Positions 42,379 through 51,382 of a DNA stretch of 56,114 bases are shown piece by piece. A program made the translations under genes and the position numbers. The stretch is from Bacteroidota bacterium. GTDB taxonomy: Bacteria; Bacteroidota; Ignavibacteria; Kapaibacteriales; Kapaibacteriaceae. Within the stretch, counting starts at the first letter, position 1. Each line of letters begins with the position of its first letter. The notes below the pieces were generated by a model. It was given only the letters and a program-made list of their open reading frames with translations, ran no database searches and had not been told where the DNA came from. The stretch covers positions 1-56,114 of the forward strand of contig JAFDZT010000010.1 in NCBI GenBank assembly GCA_018266735.1, written 5' to 3'.

Positions 42379-43129
42379 GTGCGCCATGCAGCGCACTATG
42401 GTCTTCCAACACCTGGATCAGGAACTTCTCGGCACTCAATCCGGATGAGATGTGTAGCAGCGCCTCGATCCGTTCCTTTGCCTTGTACAACATGTTCGTC
42501 CGCACTTCAACTGAGTAGGAACTGTTCCGTGTAGCGCGTAAGACCTCACGAATGATGGCGATATCATTCTCGGACAACGCTCCAACTTCTTCGAACACGA
42601 TCGTATGGCTCCCGTCCGCCGTTGTTTGCAACTGTGAAAGTTGCAACGATGCGCGCTTGACAACCTTCACGACCACCGTGCCTGCTGCCAGATCTCCGAC
42701 GCGTTGCCTGTTCTTCGTGATCATGATCGAACAGACCGAGATGGCGCCGGTGGTGATGCCGTTCTCCAGAATGCCCAGGAGATAGCGAATGACGAAGTTG
42801 GCGAACGTCGCTGCCGATCCATCCTGGCGCACCACACGAATTCCAACAGCTCGCTTGCCAAGGGTCTGACCGTTCATCGTGGCCTCGGCGATCAACGGAT
42901 ACAAGAAGGTGAGAACGATCGCTCCGAAAATGGCGATCATGAGACTCTCGGATGCTCCACCATCGACATTCCCGGCCGCGCGGAGTACCGACGCCACGAT
43001 CATGAACGTCACCATAAAAGCTCCCATGATGATCGCATCGATGATGTAGGCGCCAATGCGTTCCAAGACGCCGGCAAGCTCATATGTGATGGCAACGTTC
43101 TGGGTGGTATCGATGGATATGGAGCTCAT
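42344..43129 (-). CDS. RDD-family membrane protein
   Basis: 261 residues from the ATG at 43129. An RDD domain with three membrane helices: VLERIGAYIIDAIIMGAFMVTF at the start, FGAIVLTFLYPLIAEATMNGQTLGKRAVGIRVVRQDG, then RYLLGILENG. A cytosolic C-terminal part of about 100 residues (SENDIAIIREVLRATRNSSYS, YKAKERIEALL) is unassigned. RDD genes usually adjoin the SpoIIM-MoxR-DUF58 cluster, and here it lies divergently 47 bp from it. It overlaps the convergent IgGFc-like gene by 35 bp. Role in the family is unclear (ion exchange has been proposed for some). Confidence 0.87.
   Translation of the reverse strand: MSSISIDTTQNVAITYELAGVLERIGAYIIDAIIMGAFMVTFMIVASVLRAAGNVDGGASESLMIAIFGAIVLTFLYPLIAEATMNGQTLGKRAVGIRVVRQDGSAATFANFVIRYLLGILENGITTGAISVCSIMITKNRQRVGDLAAGTVVVKVVKRASLQLSQLQTTADGSHTIVFEEVGALSENDIAIIREVLRATRNSSYSVEVRTNMLYKAKERIEALLHISSGLSAEKFLIQVLEDHSALHGAPTSDIAHRQKD
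42379..42396. repeat. Hairpin directly after the IgGFc/barrel stop codon
   Basis: GTGCGC and GCGCAC around CATGCA, starting at the first base after the stop and lying inside the RDD coding sequence. No T tract. Confidence 0.35.
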
Positions 43130-43176
43130 GTGGACCCTCTCTGTTCTATGCCGCAAGAAAATCGCATTTTCGAAGA

Positions 43177-44157
43177 ATGAGGGAAGTAACATTCGTTCGG
43201 CTGCACCAAGATCGTTGGCAGGAATTCGAGAGGATCCTGTCCGACCCGTCAGCTGTTGCACCAGACAAGCTCGCTGAACTGTTCCTCGAGTGCACGGACG
43301 ACCTGGCATTTGCGCGAGCACAGTATCCCAATTCCGACACTGTGCGATACCTCAATCAACTCGCTGCAACAATACATACGAAGCTCTACAAGAACAAGAC
43401 GGAACGTCGCGATCGATTGCGACGATTCTGGCTGCATGATGTGCCATTGGCCATGGTGGAGAGTCGAAAGGAACTGCTGCTCTCGTTGGTCGTGCTTCTG
43501 CTCCCCACGATGATCGGCTTCTGGTCCGGCATGACCGATGAACGGTACACGCGAACGATCATGGGCGATGCCTACGTGAACATGACGATCGACAACATCG
43601 CCAACGGCGATCCGATGAGCGTGTACAAGCAGCGCGATGGCCTTTCGATGTTCCTTGCCATTGCAATGAACAACAGTATGGTCTCGCTCTATGCCATTGT
43701 GATCGGCGTATGCACAACGCTTGGCCCAATCATCGTGGTGGCACGCAACGGTTTCATGCTCGGCGCCTTTCATTCGCTCTTCCTGCGATATGGATCGTTC
43801 GAGCAGTCGCTGCTGACGGTCTACATCCATGGGGCCATGGAGATCTCGGCCATTGTGGTGGCCGGGGCTGCGGGCATGGTCATCGGTAACAGCATCCTGT
43901 TTCCTGGTACCTTCACGCGAATGCGATCGTTTCGGAACGGTGTGCGCAAAGGCATCTGCATCGGCGTCGGCATCCTGCCCTTCATCATTGTTGCGGCGGT
44001 GTTCGAGAGTTGGGTCACTCGACTCACCGATATGCCGCTCCTCTTGAACATCTTCATTATCCTTGCCACCTTTGCCTCCATTGTATGGTATGTGGTGGTC
44101 TTTCCTCAACAAGTGCTTGCGAGAGAACATGGAACAGAACGTCATCAGGTTGAATAA
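43177..44157 (+). CDS. SpoIIM-family membrane protein
   Basis: 326 residues. An N-terminal cytosolic helical part of about 95 residues (FVRLHQDRWQEFERIL, LARAQYPNSDTVRYLNQL-like region) is followed by about six membrane helices of the stage II sporulation M fold: ESRKELLLSLVVLLLPTMIGFW, FLAIAMNNSMVSLYAIVIGV, IVVARNGFMLGAFHSLFLRYG, YIHGAMEISAIVVAGAAGMVIG. The organism need not sporulate: this family is common in non-sporeformers beside RDD, MoxR and DUF58 genes. First gene of the plus-strand envelope run; overlaps the next by 29 bp. Confidence 0.87.
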   Translation: MREVTFVRLHQDRWQEFERILSDPSAVAPDKLAELFLECTDDLAFARAQYPNSDTVRYLNQLAATIHTKLYKNKTERRDRLRRFWLHDVPLAMVESRKELLLSLVVLLLPTMIGFWSGMTDERYTRTIMGDAYVNMTIDNIANGDPMSVYKQRDGLSMFLAIAMNNSMVSLYAIVIGVCTTLGPIIVVARNGFMLGAFHSLFLRYGSFEQSLLTVYIHGAMEISAIVVAGAAGMVIGNSILFPGTFTRMRSFRNGVRKGICIGVGILPFIIVAAVFESWVTRLTDMPLLLNIFIILATFASIVWYVVVFPQQVLAREHGTERHQVE

Positions 44158-45058
44158 GGCGCGGTCGTTCACGGACATGCTGTCGGCGGTGTTCGAGATC
44201 CTGCGGCAGATCGCCCTTCCACTCCTTCGCATTCTACTTGTGATCGCAGGACCATTCGTGGTACTCGGCGCGTTGCTTGTTGGAATAGGCTCTGTGAACG
44301 TGTTCGGAGCGTTGAAGGCGACGACGCTCGAGCCGTCGCTATTCCTAGATGCCATCTTGAGTGCATTCCTTCAAAACATAGTCTATTGGGTGATCGGCAT
44401 TCCGGTCATCATGATCTCGTTCATCGTCATCCTTGTTGTCTCTCAGTGCTACGTGATCACCTATCAACAACTTGGTCGGATCCCTACCGATGCCGAGGCA
44501 CGCGAAGGAAGAGCGGGGGCGTGGAGAACTGCTGCTCGCCTTTTCAGCCTATTGTATCTGGCGTATGTCCTCTGCATGGCCGTTATCGCGTTGCCGGCCT
44601 TCGCTTCGCCGTTCCTCTTGATAGCCTCGATCCCTATTGGCACCACAATGTTGCTGTGGGCGATGGTGCCGATGTGGATCAGTTTTGCGGCATGTCGTGC
44701 AGACGGACTTTCCGCCATACAAGGTATTCGGTACGCATGGGAATTGGTGAAGGGGAATTGGTGGTTCTGCTTTGGAGCGTTCTTCGTGGTCTCGATCGTC
44801 CAAGGACTGATCGGAAGTGTGACCAACGTTCTGCAATACGTTGCCATGATCGCTCTCATGGCCGCAGGTGTGGACGACAGTGCATCCAGTACGGCCGGCT
44901 CATATGTGATCGCAGGCACGTACGGTCTGAACCTCTTTGTGTCGGCCTTCCTTGCTGCCATGGTCCATGTTGCCGCCGTGGTCACGTACTATGATCTCGT
45001 CGAACGCAAAGAAGCACGCTCCATGTCCGGCATGATCGATCAGCTCGGACAGCAATGA
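44129..45058 (+). CDS. Polytopic membrane protein of the MoxR cluster
   Basis: 309 residues with about six to seven membrane helices: RQIALPLLRILLVIAGPFVVLGALLVGIG, NIVYWVIGIPVIMISFIVILVVSQCYVI, then a 35-residue cytosolic loop rich in Arg and Glu, and further helices (LYLAYVLCMAVIALPAFASPFLLIASIPIGTTMLLWAMVPMW; WFCFGAFFVVSIVQGLI). Placed like the unnamed membrane protein that often lies between SpoIIM and DUF4129 in Bacteroidota. The start at 44129 lies inside SpoIIM and is supported by similarity of hydropathy rather than a motif. Function unknown. Confidence 0.75.
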   Translation: MEQNVIRLNKARSFTDMLSAVFEILRQIALPLLRILLVIAGPFVVLGALLVGIGSVNVFGALKATTLEPSLFLDAILSAFLQNIVYWVIGIPVIMISFIVILVVSQCYVITYQQLGRIPTDAEAREGRAGAWRTAARLFSLLYLAYVLCMAVIALPAFASPFLLIASIPIGTTMLLWAMVPMWISFAACRADGLSAIQGIRYAWELVKGNWWFCFGAFFVVSIVQGLIGSVTNVLQYVAMIALMAAGVDDSASSTAGSYVIAGTYGLNLFVSAFLAAMVHVAAVVTYYDLVERKEARSMSGMIDQLGQQ

Positions 45059-45681
45059 TGCAGGCCGACTCGATGCAGGCCGATGTGCCGATCTCATGGC
45101 TGGACTCGTTGCGCGCGAGTGGACAGTATGATTTTCATCAAGGTCAGGCACATTTGGATCCGTGGGAGTGGTTCAAACGGCTTCTTGCTGAGCTGTTCGG
45201 TTCCGCGGTCACCAGTGACGGCGGCATCACCGTTGTGAACGTGCTGTTCTATGCACTTGTCCTTGCCGCCCTTGTGGCCGGCATCTATTGGTTCAGAAAG
45301 GGTGGTGCCGAGAACCCATCGGGTCGGTCGTCGCGACATCTGGACCATGGTTCGATCACCGAGGAGAACCTATACGAGATCGACTTCGATCGAAGCATTG
45401 GCGAGGCCGTTGCTGCCAGTGATCTTCGACTCGCCGTGCGGTATCTCTATCTCCAGTCGTTACGTCACTTGGAGCAGCATGCATGGATCGTGATCAGGTC
45501 CGGCAAGACCAACCGCGACTATGAACGCGAAGTGTCGATGAATGCCGTTGGCAATGTGTTCCGCACCGCCCGCCTCGAATATGAGCAGGTGTGGTACGGA
45601 AAGCATGATATCGATGCGATGGCCTACGACAGGATCCGTGCTGTCTTCACTGAGCTTCAGATCAAGGCCCGACGCGCATGA
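45055..45681 (+). CDS. DUF4129 membrane protein
   Basis: 208 residues: a periplasmic or flexible N-terminus (DPWEWFKRLLAELFG), one membrane helix (VLFYALVLAALVAGIYWF), then a cytosolic DUF4129 region with the typical IGEAVAASDLRLAVRYLYLQSLRHLEQH and GKTNRDYEREV followed by RLEYEQVWYG. Starts as ATGATG overlapping the previous stop by 4 bp. In related clusters DUF4129 accompanies MoxR/DUF58; its job is unknown. Confidence 0.85.
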   Translation: MMQADSMQADVPISWLDSLRASGQYDFHQGQAHLDPWEWFKRLLAELFGSAVTSDGGITVVNVLFYALVLAALVAGIYWFRKGGAENPSGRSSRHLDHGSITEENLYEIDFDRSIGEAVAASDLRLAVRYLYLQSLRHLEQHAWIVIRSGKTNRDYEREVSMNAVGNVFRTARLEYEQVWYGKHDIDAMAYDRIRAVFTELQIKARRA

Positions 45682-46760
45682 CACGACGTGAACGACTCGT
45701 GATCATCGCCGTTGCCGCACTCACCGGCATCGTCATCCTCTTGCAGGTGAACAAACCGGAGCCACGTACATGGCTGCAACGATTCGAGCGTGATGGCAGA
45801 CAGCCCTTCGATGTGTCGGTGCTGCAGATGTATCTGAAAGACGTTCGCAACCAGGAGGTCGACCTTGTCGACTCATCCTTCTACGAGCTCGGGTCACTCC
45901 ACCGACAACCAACAGCGTCGTCCTGGATCACCATCACGAGTTGGCTCGAGATGGACTCGCTCAGTCGACACGCCTTTCTTTCCTACCTGCAGAACGGTGG
46001 CACGGCCTTCGTGGCGGCCACCGAACTCGATGCCGACCTTGCCGATTCGCTCGGGATCGAGACCGAGGACATTGTCAGTATCAGCGATCTCGTGTCGACC
46101 GATACCATAGACCACTTGCCGTATGCACGCATCATTGCCTATGACACGGCGCAGTGCACGGTGCTCGCACGTGCCGACGATACCTCCATCGTTTGCATTC
46201 GACAACACGTCGGACGCGGCGCGCTCGTCTTCTGCTCGGCTCCGGTCCACCTTACGAACTACGCGCTCTTGTACGGACTGCGACAGATCCCTTCGTGGTC
46301 CATCATCCATGCCATCCCGCGTGGTCGCATTGCCTTTGACACACAGTACACTCCGTATCACGAAGAGCACATTGGTCCACTGCACATGCTGATCGCACAC
46401 CCGGCACTGCGCTGGGCCTACTGGCTTTGTGGGATCTCGGCCGTGCTGGGCGTGCTGGTCTATGGACGTCGGCGACAGCGCGCCATCCCCGTGATCGAGC
46501 CTCCCAAGAACGCAAGCAAGGAGTTCGCCCTCACGGTGAGCTCGCTCTATTTCAATGCGCACAATAACGCCGACCTCGTGAAGAAGCTCGAACGTCTGTT
46601 CATCGATCATTGCAAAACGACGCGCGGCATCGATCCCGATGTGAAACAGAACCTCACGTCGATGTTCGACACACTCCGCGAACGTCAAACGGTCAGCGAT
46701 CCCGAACTCCTTGCACTCCACCATCACATGACCACACTCTTAGCGACAGGTAGAACATGA
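45678..46760 (+). CDS. DUF4350-like membrane-anchored protein
   Basis: 360 residues. One N-terminal helix (LVIIAVAALTGIVILLQ), then a periplasmic domain with SFYELGSLH, FLSYLQNGGTAFVAA and GRGALVFCSAPVHLTNYAL, typical of the DUF4350 glutamine-amidotransferase-like fold. A second helix (WAYWLCGISAVLGVLVYG) precedes a cytosolic tail with NADLVKKLERLFIDHCKTTRGI. Domain order and neighbours fit DUF4350 in MoxR clusters. Overlaps both neighbours by ATGA. Confidence 0.82.
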   Translation: MTRRERLVIIAVAALTGIVILLQVNKPEPRTWLQRFERDGRQPFDVSVLQMYLKDVRNQEVDLVDSSFYELGSLHRQPTASSWITITSWLEMDSLSRHAFLSYLQNGGTAFVAATELDADLADSLGIETEDIVSISDLVSTDTIDHLPYARIIAYDTAQCTVLARADDTSIVCIRQHVGRGALVFCSAPVHLTNYALLYGLRQIPSWSIIHAIPRGRIAFDTQYTPYHEEHIGPLHMLIAHPALRWAYWLCGISAVLGVLVYGRRRQRAIPVIEPPKNASKEFALTVSSLYFNAHNNADLVKKLERLFIDHCKTTRGIDPDVKQNLTSMFDTLRERQTVSDPELLALHHHMTTLLATGRT

Positions 46761-47692
46761 ACACACAGATCGAACAGATCAAGGCCAGCGTTGGCAGCAT
46801 CATCGTTGGTCAGCACAACATGGTGGAGCTCATCCTTGCCGCCCTCCTTGCCGACGGACACGTGCTGCTCGAAGGCGTACCAGGTGTAGCCAAGACCTTG
46901 GCCGCTCGACTCATGGCACGTATGGTCGATTGCACCTTCTCGCGCATTCAGTTCACGCCGGACCTGATGCCGGCAGATATCATCGGCACGTCGATCTTCG
47001 ATCCGAAGACGTTGGACTTTCGATATCGGCGCGGACCGGTCTTTGCCAACATCGTCCTCACCGACGAGATCAACCGAGCACCAGCGAAAACACAGGCGGC
47101 GCTCTTCGAAGTGATGGAGGAACGTCATGTGACCGTCGACGGGATCGCCAACGCCGTGCCCATGCCCTTCATGGTGATGGCCACCATGAATCCCATCGAA
47201 CAGGAAGGCACGTATCGACTTCCCGAAGCACAGCTCGATCGATTCATGTTCAAGATCATCGTCGACTACCCAACGCTTGCAGAGGAAGAGGAGATCTTGC
47301 GACGGCATCAAGGCGGCAAGGGAGCAGGGTCCATCGACGAGATCAAGCCCGTGATCACGGCAACCGATCTGGCAACGTATCGCGCCCAGGTGCGATCGGT
47401 GACAGTCGAGGACTCCCTTGTGCGCTACATCGCATCCATCGTGCATGCAACACGAGATCATCGATCGCTCTTCCTTGGTGCATCGCCGCGAGCCTCCATT
47501 GGAATCCTCAATGCATCGAAGGCCATTGCGGCGATGAGCGGACGTGACTTCGTTACACCCGATGATGTGCAGTTCACGGCAACTCCAATTCTCCGACATC
47601 GCATACAACTCACACCCGAGGTTGAAATGGAAGGCGTGCACGAAGACCGTGTGATCGCCGAGATCATTCGCACGATCGACGTACCCCGCTAA
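46757..47692 (+). CDS. MoxR-family AAA+ ATPase
   Basis: 311 residues. Walker A GVPGVAKT at 40-47, Walker B with Asp103-Glu104 (VLTDEINRAP), sensor 1 in MATMNPIEQEGTYRLPEAQLDRF, and the C-terminal lid with SPRASIGILNASKAIA. MoxR proteins are chaperone-like ATPases that act on membrane or periplasmic complexes with a von Willebrand-type partner, here probably the following DUF58 protein. Overlaps the upstream gene by ATGA and the downstream by TAATG. Confidence 0.95.
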   Translation: MNTQIEQIKASVGSIIVGQHNMVELILAALLADGHVLLEGVPGVAKTLAARLMARMVDCTFSRIQFTPDLMPADIIGTSIFDPKTLDFRYRRGPVFANIVLTDEINRAPAKTQAALFEVMEERHVTVDGIANAVPMPFMVMATMNPIEQEGTYRLPEAQLDRFMFKIIVDYPTLAEEEEILRRHQGGKGAGSIDEIKPVITATDLATYRAQVRSVTVEDSLVRYIASIVHATRDHRSLFLGASPRASIGILNASKAIAAMSGRDFVTPDDVQFTATPILRHRIQLTPEVEMEGVHEDRVIAEIIRTIDVPR

Positions 47693-49023
47693 TGTCGCTG
47701 CTCTCGAGCTGGTTCTTACAACGACGATTCTTCATCGTCATCCTCGCCATGGCCGTGGGATTCGTCGCGGCGGCACTTGTTCCGGCGCTCTTGCAGCCGA
47801 TGGCCCTGCTGTGCACGGCCTTGGGCATGGCCGTTGTTGCCGATACGTTGCTGTTGTATGGACGTCGACAAGGCATCGAGGCAACACGCGACATGGCCGC
47901 ACGATTGTCGAACGGCGACAACAACACGGTGAGCATTCTCATTCGCAGTACCTATCGAATGCGAGTACGGCTCGACGTGATCGATGAGTTGCCGTTCCAA
48001 TTCCAGGTTCGCAACATGTTCGCACGCATCACCATCGACGCAGGTGGTGCGGCCACGTATACGTATACCGTACGTCCCACGGAACGCGGTGTGTATGACT
48101 TTGGTGCTGTGAACATCTATGTGAGTTCTGTGCTCGGTCTGGTACAACGACGCATTCGATGCGAAGTGGGACGTTCCGTGCCCGTCTATCCATCCTACCT
48201 TCAGATGCGTGCACTGGAGCTCATGGCCTTCTCCCACCGATTGCAGCGCCAGGGGATGAAGCGCATACGTCGCATCGGACACACCATGGAGTTCGAGAAG
48301 ATCAACCATTATGCGTCGGGCGATGATATCCGCACCATCAACTGGAAGGCCACGGCACGGACGTCGGATCTGATGGTGAATCTGTATCAGGATGAACGCG
48401 CACAGGATGTGTATAGCATCATCGACTGCGGTCGTGTGATGAAGATGCCGTTCGAAGGACTCACCCTGCTCGACCACTCCATCAACGCCGCCCTTGCCTT
48501 GTCGAACGTTGCCATGCAGAAGCACGATCGGATCGGCCTGATCACCTATGGTCGTGTACCGGGCGCTGTGGTGCGCGCCGATGGACATCGACGAACGCTC
48601 GGCACGATGATGGAGAGCCTGTACGCCATCACCACGGACTTTCATGAGTCCAACGATGAGCATGCCTTCACGATGGTGCGACACTCCGTCCGTCAGCGTT
48701 CGCTGCTGATGCTCTACACCAACGTCGAGTCGATGGTGGCACTGCGACGTCGGCTTCCCATCCTTCGAGCACTTGCGCGAACACATGTCCTGGTCGTGGT
48801 CGTCTTCGAGAACACGGAACTCCGCGATCTTGTCGACGCCACTCCCGAGAGCATCGAGGACATCTATACCCAGACCATTGCTCGCACGATGTCGCTGCAG
48901 AAACGCGAGATCGTTGCAGAACTCCGTCGACATGGCATCCACGGATTGCTCACGGCGCCACAGGATCTCTCGGTACGTACCATCAACACCTACTTGGATT
49001 TCAAGGCACGTGGCCTAATTTGA
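47692..49023 (+). CDS. DUF58 protein (MoxR partner)
   Basis: 443 residues. Two N-terminal membrane helices (residues 13-55), a beta-sandwich periplasmic or linker part (IDELPFQFQVRNM, YTYTVRPTERGVYDFGAVNIYV), then the DUF58 signature GHTMEFEKINHYASGDDIRTINWKATARTSDLMVNLYQDE and a vWA-like fold. The would-be metal site is DCGRVMK instead of DxSxS, so metal binding by this domain is doubtful. Partner of MoxR by position. The six following genes are all packed tightly behind it. Confidence 0.9.
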   Translation: MSLLSSWFLQRRFFIVILAMAVGFVAAALVPALLQPMALLCTALGMAVVADTLLLYGRRQGIEATRDMAARLSNGDNNTVSILIRSTYRMRVRLDVIDELPFQFQVRNMFARITIDAGGAATYTYTVRPTERGVYDFGAVNIYVSSVLGLVQRRIRCEVGRSVPVYPSYLQMRALELMAFSHRLQRQGMKRIRRIGHTMEFEKINHYASGDDIRTINWKATARTSDLMVNLYQDERAQDVYSIIDCGRVMKMPFEGLTLLDHSINAALALSNVAMQKHDRIGLITYGRVPGAVVRADGHRRTLGTMMESLYAITTDFHESNDEHAFTMVRHSVRQRSLLMLYTNVESMVALRRRLPILRALARTHVLVVVVFENTELRDLVDATPESIEDIYTQTIARTMSLQKREIVAELRRHGIHGLLTAPQDLSVRTINTYLDFKARGLI

Positions 49024-49029
49024 ACCACG

Positions 49030-49701
49030 ATGTCCACTGCCCGCCGTCTCATAGCCGTGATCTCCAAAGACCTTCGCAGCGAACTCCGCACGCGATATGG
49101 TATCACAGCGCTCATCCTCTTCGTGGTCACGGCCATCGTGCTCGTGGTGTTCGCAGCGGCCGATGAGCCCATGCCACGCCCTATTGCGGCGGCCGTGCTC
49201 TGGGTGGTGATGTTCTATACGGCGATGACGGGACTCGGTCGGGGCTTCATCAGCGAGGAAGAGCGGGGAACATCGTTGCTCCTTCGACTGAGCACCGACC
49301 CAACCTCCGTCTACTTCGGCAAGCTCATCGTGAACATCGTGCAATCGGTGCTCTCCAACCTCCTTGCCGCCTTGCTGTTCCTCTTCTTCATGTCGCGTGT
49401 GAGTGTTGGCAATCCGACGTTGTTGTTGCTCTGTGTACTCGCCGGTAGTGTCGGCCTCGCGTCGACGCTGACCATTGTGAGCGCCATTGTGGCCAAGGCA
49501 GGCTCGAAGAGCGCACTCCTGCCGATCCTTTCGTTCCCTGTGCTGTTGCCGCTCATCATGCCCGGTACGGACGTGATGCTCTCTGCCTTTGCAGGTCTGG
49601 CGGTTGGCGAGGTGGCAGGGAGCCTGGGACTGATGGCATCGTACACCGGCATCGTGATCGTGGTGTCGTGGTTCGTCTTCGAGTACATCTGGTGCGAATG
49701 A
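49030..49701 (+). CDS. ccmB: Heme exporter protein CcmB-like permease
   Basis: 223 residues, six membrane helices. The pattern RLIAVISKDLRSELRTRYGITALILFVVTAIVLV, then the conserved FISEEERGTSLLLRLSTDPTSVYFGKL and TIVSAIVAKAGSKSALLPILSFPVLLPLI, matches CcmB. In cytochrome c maturation CcmB works with CcmA (ATPase) and CcmC; none of these is in the window. It follows DUF58 by 6 nt and shares ATGA with the phosphatase gene, so it is built into this run rather than a ccm operon. Confidence 0.85.
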   Translation: MSTARRLIAVISKDLRSELRTRYGITALILFVVTAIVLVVFAAADEPMPRPIAAAVLWVVMFYTAMTGLGRGFISEEERGTSLLLRLSTDPTSVYFGKLIVNIVQSVLSNLLAALLFLFFMSRVSVGNPTLLLLCVLAGSVGLASTLTIVSAIVAKAGSKSALLPILSFPVLLPLIMPGTDVMLSAFAGLAVGEVAGSLGLMASYTGIVIVVSWFVFEYIWCE

Positions 49702-50669
49702 AGGCGCTCATCGTTGTTGGAATGCTCGTTCTCGTAGGGTGTTCATCGCTCGACGTAGGTCCCACCTACAACATCGAACCACCGACCGTGCATCGCGCCA
49801 CCATTGCCTTCATTGGCGACGTGCAGACGACAGGCTTTCCGGAAACATGGAGAGAGAACAACGACTCGCTCCGTCGTCCACTGCTCCGCGGTCTTGCCAT
49901 GGATGATCCCGATGCTGTGGTGTTGTTGGGCGACATGGTGTGGGCCGGCTCGTCCATCTCCTATTGGCGATACTTCGACACCGTGATGTTCCCGCTTCGC
50001 AAGCGCAACATTCCGATGTTCCCGTTGCTTGGCAATCACGAATACATTGGCGTGGAAGAGTTGATGCTCAACCGCGTTCGCCAGCGATTCCCGCATATGA
50101 CGGAGGAGCCGTACGTGCGTGTGATCGACAGCGTGGCCATTGTCTTTCTGAACACGAATTTTCAGGAGATCGGTCTTGAGGCCACGAAGCGACAGCTCGC
50201 ATGGTTCCGATCGGAGATCCCGTGTCTGGATGATAGCGCGGCCATCAAGGCCATCATCGTGTGCGGACATCATCCGCCGTTCACGAACAGTTCATTGGTT
50301 GATGATGATCCGATCTTGAAGCGGTATTATGCGTCGACATTCCTTCGCGCCGGAAAAACGCTCATCTGGTTCAGCGGACACTGTCACTCGTACGAGCATT
50401 TCTCGGCCTATGGCAAACACTGGATCACCAGTGGCGGCGGGGGAGGTCCACGGCAGTCGTTGCGCATCGGTGACAAGCGACGGCATCGCGATCTCTACAC
50501 CGGTCCGTCGATCAGACCTTTGAACTACTGTCTGGTCGAACGCAACGGAACAGAACTCATCGTCACGGTTCGAGCACTCGACCCGTTGGCAAAACGCATG
50601 GAGACCATGGACTACTTCACCATCTCGAATTCTCGCTTCGTCCCCATCGCACCAACGGTGGAACCATGA
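49698..50669 (+). CDS. Lipoprotein metallophosphoesterase
   Basis: 323 residues from an ATG overlapping the CcmB stop. Signal and lipobox: KALIVVGMLVLVGC. All calcineurin-type motifs are present in order: FIGDVQ, LLGDMVWAG, LLGNHEY, CGHHPPF and GHCHSYEH, so the two-metal centre should be intact. Localised to the periplasmic face of a membrane. Substrate may be a phospho-ester of nucleotides or lipids; nearby GDPD suggests phospholipid head-group turnover, but that is inference. Confidence 0.88.
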   Translation: MKALIVVGMLVLVGCSSLDVGPTYNIEPPTVHRATIAFIGDVQTTGFPETWRENNDSLRRPLLRGLAMDDPDAVVLLGDMVWAGSSISYWRYFDTVMFPLRKRNIPMFPLLGNHEYIGVEELMLNRVRQRFPHMTEEPYVRVIDSVAIVFLNTNFQEIGLEATKRQLAWFRSEIPCLDDSAAIKAIIVCGHHPPFTNSSLVDDDPILKRYYASTFLRAGKTLIWFSGHCHSYEHFSAYGKHWITSGGGGGPRQSLRIGDKRRHRDLYTGPSIRPLNYCLVERNGTELIVTVRALDPLAKRMETMDYFTISNSRFVPIAPTVEP

Positions 50670-51382
50670 GAGCGCTCGGGCTTGTGACGATCATCATCGT
50701 CCTGTGCACACCACTGCGCACTCTCGCGCAACCATCGGACACGGTGAACTTCGAACACTATGTGTTCACGGCGCATCCGCTGGATGGAGGCGACGGTGTG
50801 TTCTCGATGGGTGCTGCCCTCACCATTCTTCCGCAGCCGCTCACGGAGTATCCAACGCCGGCACCGATGGTCGATCTGCATTGGCGCCTCGGTCTTCCGT
50901 TGCAAACCTCCATCTACGGCAGGGCCGGATCCAACATCGCCACAACACTTGCCAACATGGGACTCATGTGGTCGTTCTCTTTCGGTCGCGCAAGTGTTGG
51001 CGTTGGTGTGAGCGAGATGTACATGTATGGCAACATCACGTATGTGGATGGGTTCAATACCGTTCAGCATCGGTGGGCGACGTATCCGATGGTAGCTGCC
51101 AGTTGGAGCTTCCCGGCCTTCACCGTCAGCGGACGATTCGAAGTGGAGTACATGACGTCGCAAGTGCGCACCATTGCAGATCAAACAGTGACGACAGCGC
51201 AAGATCAAGTGAATGGCGGTTCGCTCACGCTGGCCATCGAGCAGCCGTTCTGGAAGAACACGCACGTGTCGATGGGGGTAACGCTCAACTATTCACGCAA
51301 TCCGTATCAGGCATGGTTCCTGTTCAATACGTTTCGAGATAAGATGTTCTACCCAGAGCTCTTCGTGGGATTCATGCTATGA
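50666..51382 (+). CDS. Putative outer-membrane beta-barrel protein
   Basis: 238 residues, signal peptide ending LRTLAQ. The remaining sequence alternates hydrophobic/polar as barrel strands (MVDLHWRLGLPLQTSIYGRA, LMWSFSFGRASVGVGVSEMYMYG, TVSGRFEVEYMTSQ, HVSMGVTLNYSRN) and ends near an aromatic (FYPELFVGFML). No family recognised. Overlaps both neighbours by 4 bp. Confidence 0.7.
   Translation: MRALGLVTIIIVLCTPLRTLAQPSDTVNFEHYVFTAHPLDGGDGVFSMGAALTILPQPLTEYPTPAPMVDLHWRLGLPLQTSIYGRAGSNIATTLANMGLMWSFSFGRASVGVGVSEMYMYGNITYVDGFNTVQHRWATYPMVAASWSFPAFTVSGRFEVEYMTSQVRTIADQTVTTAQDQVNGGSLTLAIEQPFWKNTHVSMGVTLNYSRNPYQAWFLFNTFRDKMFYPELFVGFML

Noticed and set aside
42627..42656. Repeated TTGCAA elements in the RDD gene
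   Set aside because: Encoded by Gln/Leu-rich codons (QLSQLQ region) inside a real gene; not a regulatory array.
47716..48942. Long open frame (408 codons) antisense to DUF58
   Set aside because: Same shadow composition, and the sense frame has clear DUF58 motifs.
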